NCBI GenBank assembly: GCA_012965445.1
Contig: DTSJ01000311.1
Span: 1 to 9,259, forward strand
Source: Candidatus Hydrogenedentota bacterium
GTDB taxonomy: Bacteria; Hydrogenedentota; Hydrogenedentia; Hydrogenedentiales; GCA-2746185
Length of the DNA stretch: 9,259 nucleotides
Reading direction: 5' to 3'
Positions within the stretch are counted from its first letter, which is position 1, and each line of letters begins with the position of its first letter. This document shows positions 6,524 through 9,259 of the stretch, piece after piece. The translations under genes and the position numbers were made by a program. The notes beneath the pieces were generated by a model. The model made no database searches. It had not been told where the DNA came from and was given only the letters and a program-made list of their open reading frames with translations.

Positions 6524-6697
6524 ATGTTCAAATCAATACCGCGAATTTTCCGTTTCATATCGCCGCTTTTCAAAATACGAATTGGCCTCCAGGCCGAGAT
6601 CATTGCTGTGCCTCGCAAATATTCATCTGTACTGATTTCAAGGTTTCTTGGAGGCGCAAATTGCGAGGCGGAAGACTACCACTCGGCCGAGAAGTAA
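6524..6697 (+). CDS. Possible small protein, 57 codons, unknown function
   Basis: ATG 6524 follows GGGAG (6514-6518) at a spacing of five bases and opens a 57-codon frame ending in TAA at 6695-6697. The peptide begins MFKSIPRIFRFISPLFKIRI, a basic and hydrophobic N-terminus, and ends in an acidic stretch (CEAEDYHSAEK). I recognise no family. Its stop forms TAATG with a following frame (from ATG 6697) that runs into cydA in another reading frame; that frame's second half is certainly a shadow of cydA. A frame of this length can occur by chance at this base composition, so only the ribosome-binding site supports it. Confidence 0.25.
   Translation: MFKSIPRIFRFISPLFKIRIGLQAEIIAVPRKYSSVLISRFLGGANCEAEDYHSAEK
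6584..6669. other. Crossing inverted repeats upstream of cydA
   Basis: GCCTCGCAA (6610-6618) is complementary to TTGCGAGGC (6661-6669). GCCTCCA (6585-6591) is complementary to TGGAGGC (6649-6655). The two pairings cross, so they would be alternatives or a pseudoknot in RNA. GGCCT / AGGCC (6584-6595) also makes a small hairpin. They lie upstream of the candidate cydA promoter and inside the possible 57-codon ORF. Confidence 0.3.
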
Positions 6698-6731
6698 TGT
6701 CAACCGTACCCTCCAAACCCTGTGTCACATT

Positions 6732-6759
6732 TTGGCGTTCTATTGAGCAATGTTATAAA
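6732..6759 (+). promoter_or_regulatory. Candidate sigma-70 promoter for cydAB
   Basis: TTGGCG (6732-6737) and TATAAA (6754-6759) are separated by 16 bases. A transcript starting near 6766 would have a leader of about 46 bases before ATG 6812. No FNR- or ArcA-type site is evident around it, so oxygen regulation cannot be read from the sequence. Confidence 0.45.
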
Positions 6760-6811
6760 CTGTCGATGCTAGAAGCGAGCGAGTATTTGCTTGAGAGAGG
6801 CGATAGTATCC

Positions 6812-8134
6812 ATGGAATTCACGAATCTCTTTGCCGCGCGCACCCAGATGGCCTTTACTCTGGGTTGGCACATCGTCGTTGCTTGCCTCGGCGTAGGGCT
6901 ACCCGTGCTGATGTTGTTTGCGGAGTGGCGTTGCGCCAAGACGGGCGACCGCCTGTGGCAAATCATTGCGATGCGCTGGTCCAAGGCCTTCGCCGTTTTA
7001 TTTGCAGCCGGAGCAGTATCGGGAACGGTGTTGTCATTTGAGCTCGGCTTGCTATGGCCGGCCTTCATGCAGACTTTCGGGCCGGTAATCGGATTGGCAT
7101 TTACGATGGAGGGTTTTTTCTTTTTCTTTGAAGCCATATTTGTGGGGATATACATCTATACATGGGACAAGTTTCCGGCCCGAACGCATTTTCTCTGCGG
7201 CTTTCCAATTGCAATATCGGGTCTGATGTCTGCTTGGTCCGTCGTGACTGCCAATGCTTGGATGAACACTCCACGGGGCTTTCGATTGGTTGATCAGACG
7301 GTGGTCGAAGTCGATCCCGTCGCAGCCATGTTTAACCCCGCGACTTGGGCACAGACGATACACATGATTATCGCCGCGTATATGGTCACAGGATTTCTGG
7401 TGGCATCGTTCTACGCCTTGGAAAGACTTCGTGGCGCCAACACGTTGTACAATCGCCGCGCAATGACGCTTGGGTTAGTCCTGGGAGTCTGTTTCGCACC
7501 AGTTCAGGTATTCGTAGGCGATTGGGCCGCGAAAATGGTTGCTGAAACACAGCCGATAAAACTAGCCGCGATGGAAGGGCAATTCGAGACACAACGCGGC
7601 GCGCCAATTAGAATCGGTGGATGGCCGGACGTCGAAAACCGAAAGACCCCGTACGCGATCGAAATCCCTTATCTTCTTTCCATGATGGCCTACGGCGATC
7701 CAGATGCGGAAGTGAAGGGGCTCGAAGAATTTCCGGAAACAGAGTGGCCTCCGATACCGGTAGTCCACATCGCTTTTCAGTTGATGGTGGGAATCGGTAC
7801 GGGATTGATTGGACTCGCCGTCTGGACAGCCTGGTCTTGTTGTCGCCACCGGAAATTACCCGGTTCGAAACTGTATCTCTATGCCGTCGTTTCCTCCGGA
7901 CCCCTGTCGGTTTTGGCGTTGGAAGCTGGATGGGTAGTCACCGAGGTGGGAAGACAGCCCTGGATTGTCAACGGGTATATGCGCACGGAAGACGCTGTCA
8001 GCCAAGCGCCTGGAATGGCATGGTTATTTTTGATAACGCTCGGCATCTACTGCATGTTAACCGTCGGCGTGTTCAGCGTCCTTCGCATATTAGCGCGTCA
8101 GCCTTTACCTGAAGGGTTCGACCATGGGGCCTGA
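6812..8134 (+). CDS. cydA: Cytochrome bd quinol oxidase subunit I, short Q-loop type
   Basis: This inner-membrane subunit oxidises quinol and carries the three hemes that reduce oxygen to water. From ATG 6812 (GAGAGG at 6795-6800) it has 440 residues; an in-frame TTG at 6791 would add seven. Expected ligands are visible: His20 in LGWHIV, Glu100 and Glu107 in the MEGF...FFEAIF helix, His184 and Met325 (the heme b558 pair by analogy), and Glu371 in ALEAGW, followed by the GRQPW motif (380-384). The quinol-loop pair Lys250/Glu255 (KLAAMEGQFETQ) matches E. coli Lys252/Glu257. It lacks the long C-terminal Q-loop insertion of the 522-residue E. coli protein, as in CIO-like and Gram-positive bd oxidases. 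Ligands for all three hemes argue against the heme-poor CydA-like paralogues. The stop overlaps cydB by 11 bases. Confidence 0.95.
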   Translation: MEFTNLFAARTQMAFTLGWHIVVACLGVGLPVLMLFAEWRCAKTGDRLWQIIAMRWSKAFAVLFAAGAVSGTVLSFELGLLWPAFMQTFGPVIGLAFTMEGFFFFFEAIFVGIYIYTWDKFPARTHFLCGFPIAISGLMSAWSVVTANAWMNTPRGFRLVDQTVVEVDPVAAMFNPATWAQTIHMIIAAYMVTGFLVASFYALERLRGANTLYNRRAMTLGLVLGVCFAPVQVFVGDWAAKMVAETQPIKLAAMEGQFETQRGAPIRIGGWPDVENRKTPYAIEIPYLLSMMAYGDPDAEVKGLEEFPETEWPPIPVVHIAFQLMVGIGTGLIGLAVWTAWSCCRHRKLPGSKLYLYAVVSSGPLSVLALEAGWVVTEVGRQPWIVNGYMRTEDAVSQAPGMAWLFLITLGIYCMLTVGVFSVLRILARQPLPEGFDHGA

Positions 8135-9137
8135 ACACGTACTCTATGGCGTCATAGGTGGCGCGCTCGTGCTGTATGCCGTGTTGGGCGGCGCCGATTT
8201 TGGCGTCGGTGTCTGGGAGTTTAACTTACGATTTCGTATGACTCGAGAAGACCGCGAATTGTCGGAGCATGCGATGGGACCAGTCTGGGAGACCAATCAC
8301 GTCTGGTTGATTTTTGCAATCATATTGATGTTTTCGGCATTTCCGATAGCGTTCGCTGCCATTTGCCGGGCTTTGTGGATTCCTCTCCTATTGGCCCTCG
8401 CGGGTATCGTGTTTCGCGGTTCCAGTTTCGCCTTTCGACATTATGCGGTGGATTCAGAAAAACAGCGAGTTGCTTGGGGGATCTTATTTGCCATTGCCTC
8501 GACGTTCACCCCTTTTTTTCTCGGAGTGTCTGCTGGCGCGATCGCTTCAGGCCGACTTGCGGTGACAGAATCGGGCGAGTTCACCGGCAACCTACTTACC
8601 GGTTGGGTTTCATTCCTGTCTATCTATTCCGGTTTCTTCACGGTAGGCTTGTGCGCATACCTTGCCGCTGTCTACTTGACCCGTGATGCGTCGCGTGAGT
8701 TCGGATCAGAACTGGCGGCCGTGTGGCGGAGACGGGCTCTCTTGACCGGGATCGTTGTTGGGGCCATGGCTGTTGGTGGATTGGCAGTCGTGGGTATCGA
8801 TTCACCTGACTTAGGGAGGGCCATGGCTTCCAAGTCCTGGTCGCTGGTCGCGATGTCCGTCGCTGCCGGCACGTTTTCATTATGGGCCCTCGCGCGAAAT
8901 CGATTCACTGCGTCGGCGGTTGGAGCGGTACTCGCAGTAGCTTCGATTGTCGCGGGCTGGGCAGTAGCTCAGTACCCTATGCTCGTCCCGCCTGTCATCA
9001 GTATCGAATCAGCGAAAGCACCCGATGGCGTTCTCCGACTGTTCGTGTGGGTCATCCTAATCGGCGCCGCGTTTTTAGGCCCCTCATTGGCGTATTTATT
9101 CTATGTCTTCAAGGGCGGTGCTCCCAAACAAAGCTAA
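8124..9137 (+). CDS. cydB: Cytochrome bd quinol oxidase subunit II
   Basis: This is the second inner-membrane subunit of cytochrome bd, a structural partner of CydA that helps supply protons to the oxygen-reducing site. The 337-residue protein has normal length for the short bd type and about eight or nine hydrophobic segments. Signature stretches are GGADFGVGVWE (22-32), PVWETNHVWLIFA (53-65), FRGSSFAFRHY (97-107), TPFFLGVSAGAI (129-140) and AQYPMLVPP (282-290). ATG 8124 lies inside the end of cydA, with GAAGGG (8111-8116) seven bases upstream. No CydX-like small ORF and no cydCD assembly genes lie between its stop and the window edge. Nothing suggests truncation. Confidence 0.94.
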   Translation: MGPEHVLYGVIGGALVLYAVLGGADFGVGVWEFNLRFRMTREDRELSEHAMGPVWETNHVWLIFAIILMFSAFPIAFAAICRALWIPLLLALAGIVFRGSSFAFRHYAVDSEKQRVAWGILFAIASTFTPFFLGVSAGAIASGRLAVTESGEFTGNLLTGWVSFLSIYSGFFTVGLCAYLAAVYLTRDASREFGSELAAVWRRRALLTGIVVGAMAVGGLAVVGIDSPDLGRAMASKSWSLVAMSVAAGTFSLWALARNRFTASAVGAVLAVASIVAGWAVAQYPMLVPPVISIESAKAPDGVLRLFVWVILIGAAFLGPSLAYLFYVFKGGAPKQS

Positions 9138-9164
9138 GATCCGATGTTGTGCCCGTGGGATCGA

Positions 9165-9259
9165 AATACTCAGCTAACTTTAAAAATCTTGTTCTAGGAT
9201 CGATGTTCGTGTACAGTAATTTGTACAGTAAAAAATGGAGAACATGTTGCACATGTGCA
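9165..9259 (+). repeat. Interspersed intergenic repeat, copy B (cut by window edge)
   Basis: This is a second copy of the repeat at 6276-6371, in the same orientation and beginning 28 bases after the cydB stop. It contains the AAAAATCTTGTTCTAGGA block, TGTACA-N6-TGTACA at 9210-9227 (spacer GTAATT), the A-run with ATGG, and the first 20 bases of the palindrome. The rest lies beyond the window. With copy A it brackets cydAB in direct orientation. Confidence 0.75.
9210..9227. promoter_or_regulatory. Operator-like element, TGTACA-N6-TGTACA (copy 3)
   Basis: TGTACA at 9210-9215 and 9222-9227 is separated by GTAATT. The six-base cores are invariant among the three copies, while the outer symmetry is weaker here than in copy 1. 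It lies inside repeat copy B and would be upstream of whatever gene follows. Confidence 0.4.

Noticed and set aside
9138..9164. GATCC / GGATC hairpin after cydB as a terminator
   Set aside because: The stem is only five base pairs with a long loop, and no T-tract follows.

Overview
The window looks like an ordinary chromosomal stretch of a Gram-negative, respiring bacterium, most likely a proteobacterium of moderate GC content. The evidence is a peptide importer with a Sec-exported binding protein, a quinol-oxidising cytochrome bd oxidase, and a tRNA 3' end with an encoded CCA. I cannot name the genus. All genes with recognisable products are on the + strand, in two operons separated by AT-richer intergenic DNA.

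Layout: (1) 1-54 holds the 3' part of a Met-type (CAT anticodon) tRNA. The sequence 5' of its anticodon loop cannot form the anticodon stem, as expected for the att scar at the far end of an element integrated in the tRNA. A terminator-like hairpin follows at 68-91. (2) 92-622 is a roughly 530-base intergenic region. It holds a TGTACA-N6-TGTACA operator-like element, a candidate promoter, a 28-codon leader-like ORF with a strong ribosome-binding site, and several inverted repeats. (3) 623-6199 is a five-gene ABC importer operon of the oligopeptide/dipeptide (opp/dpp) class: permease B, permease C, binding protein, ATPase D, ATPase F. Each gene overlaps the next by 4 or 8 bases. (4) 6200-6811 is a roughly 610-base intergenic region. 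It holds one copy of a 96-base interspersed repeat ending in a perfect 28-base palindrome, a possible 57-codon ORF and a candidate promoter. (5) 6812-9137 is cydAB, encoding a short-Q-loop cytochrome bd oxidase, with an 11-base overlap between the genes. (6) 9165-9259 is a second, same-direction copy of the repeat, running off the window edge.

The importer proteins should act together: the exported binding protein delivers peptide (or another family-5 ligand such as nickel or an opine) to the B/C permease, and the D/F ATPases drive uptake. CydAB is a separate high-affinity oxygen-reducing terminal oxidase. The shared feature of the three non-coding regions is the TGTACA-N6-TGTACA element. It precedes the opp operon, separates opp from cydAB, and follows cydAB; the last two copies sit inside the longer repeat. 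No clearly novel multi-gene system is visible. The repeat family, the tRNA/att scar and the structured opp leader are the parts most worth a second look.
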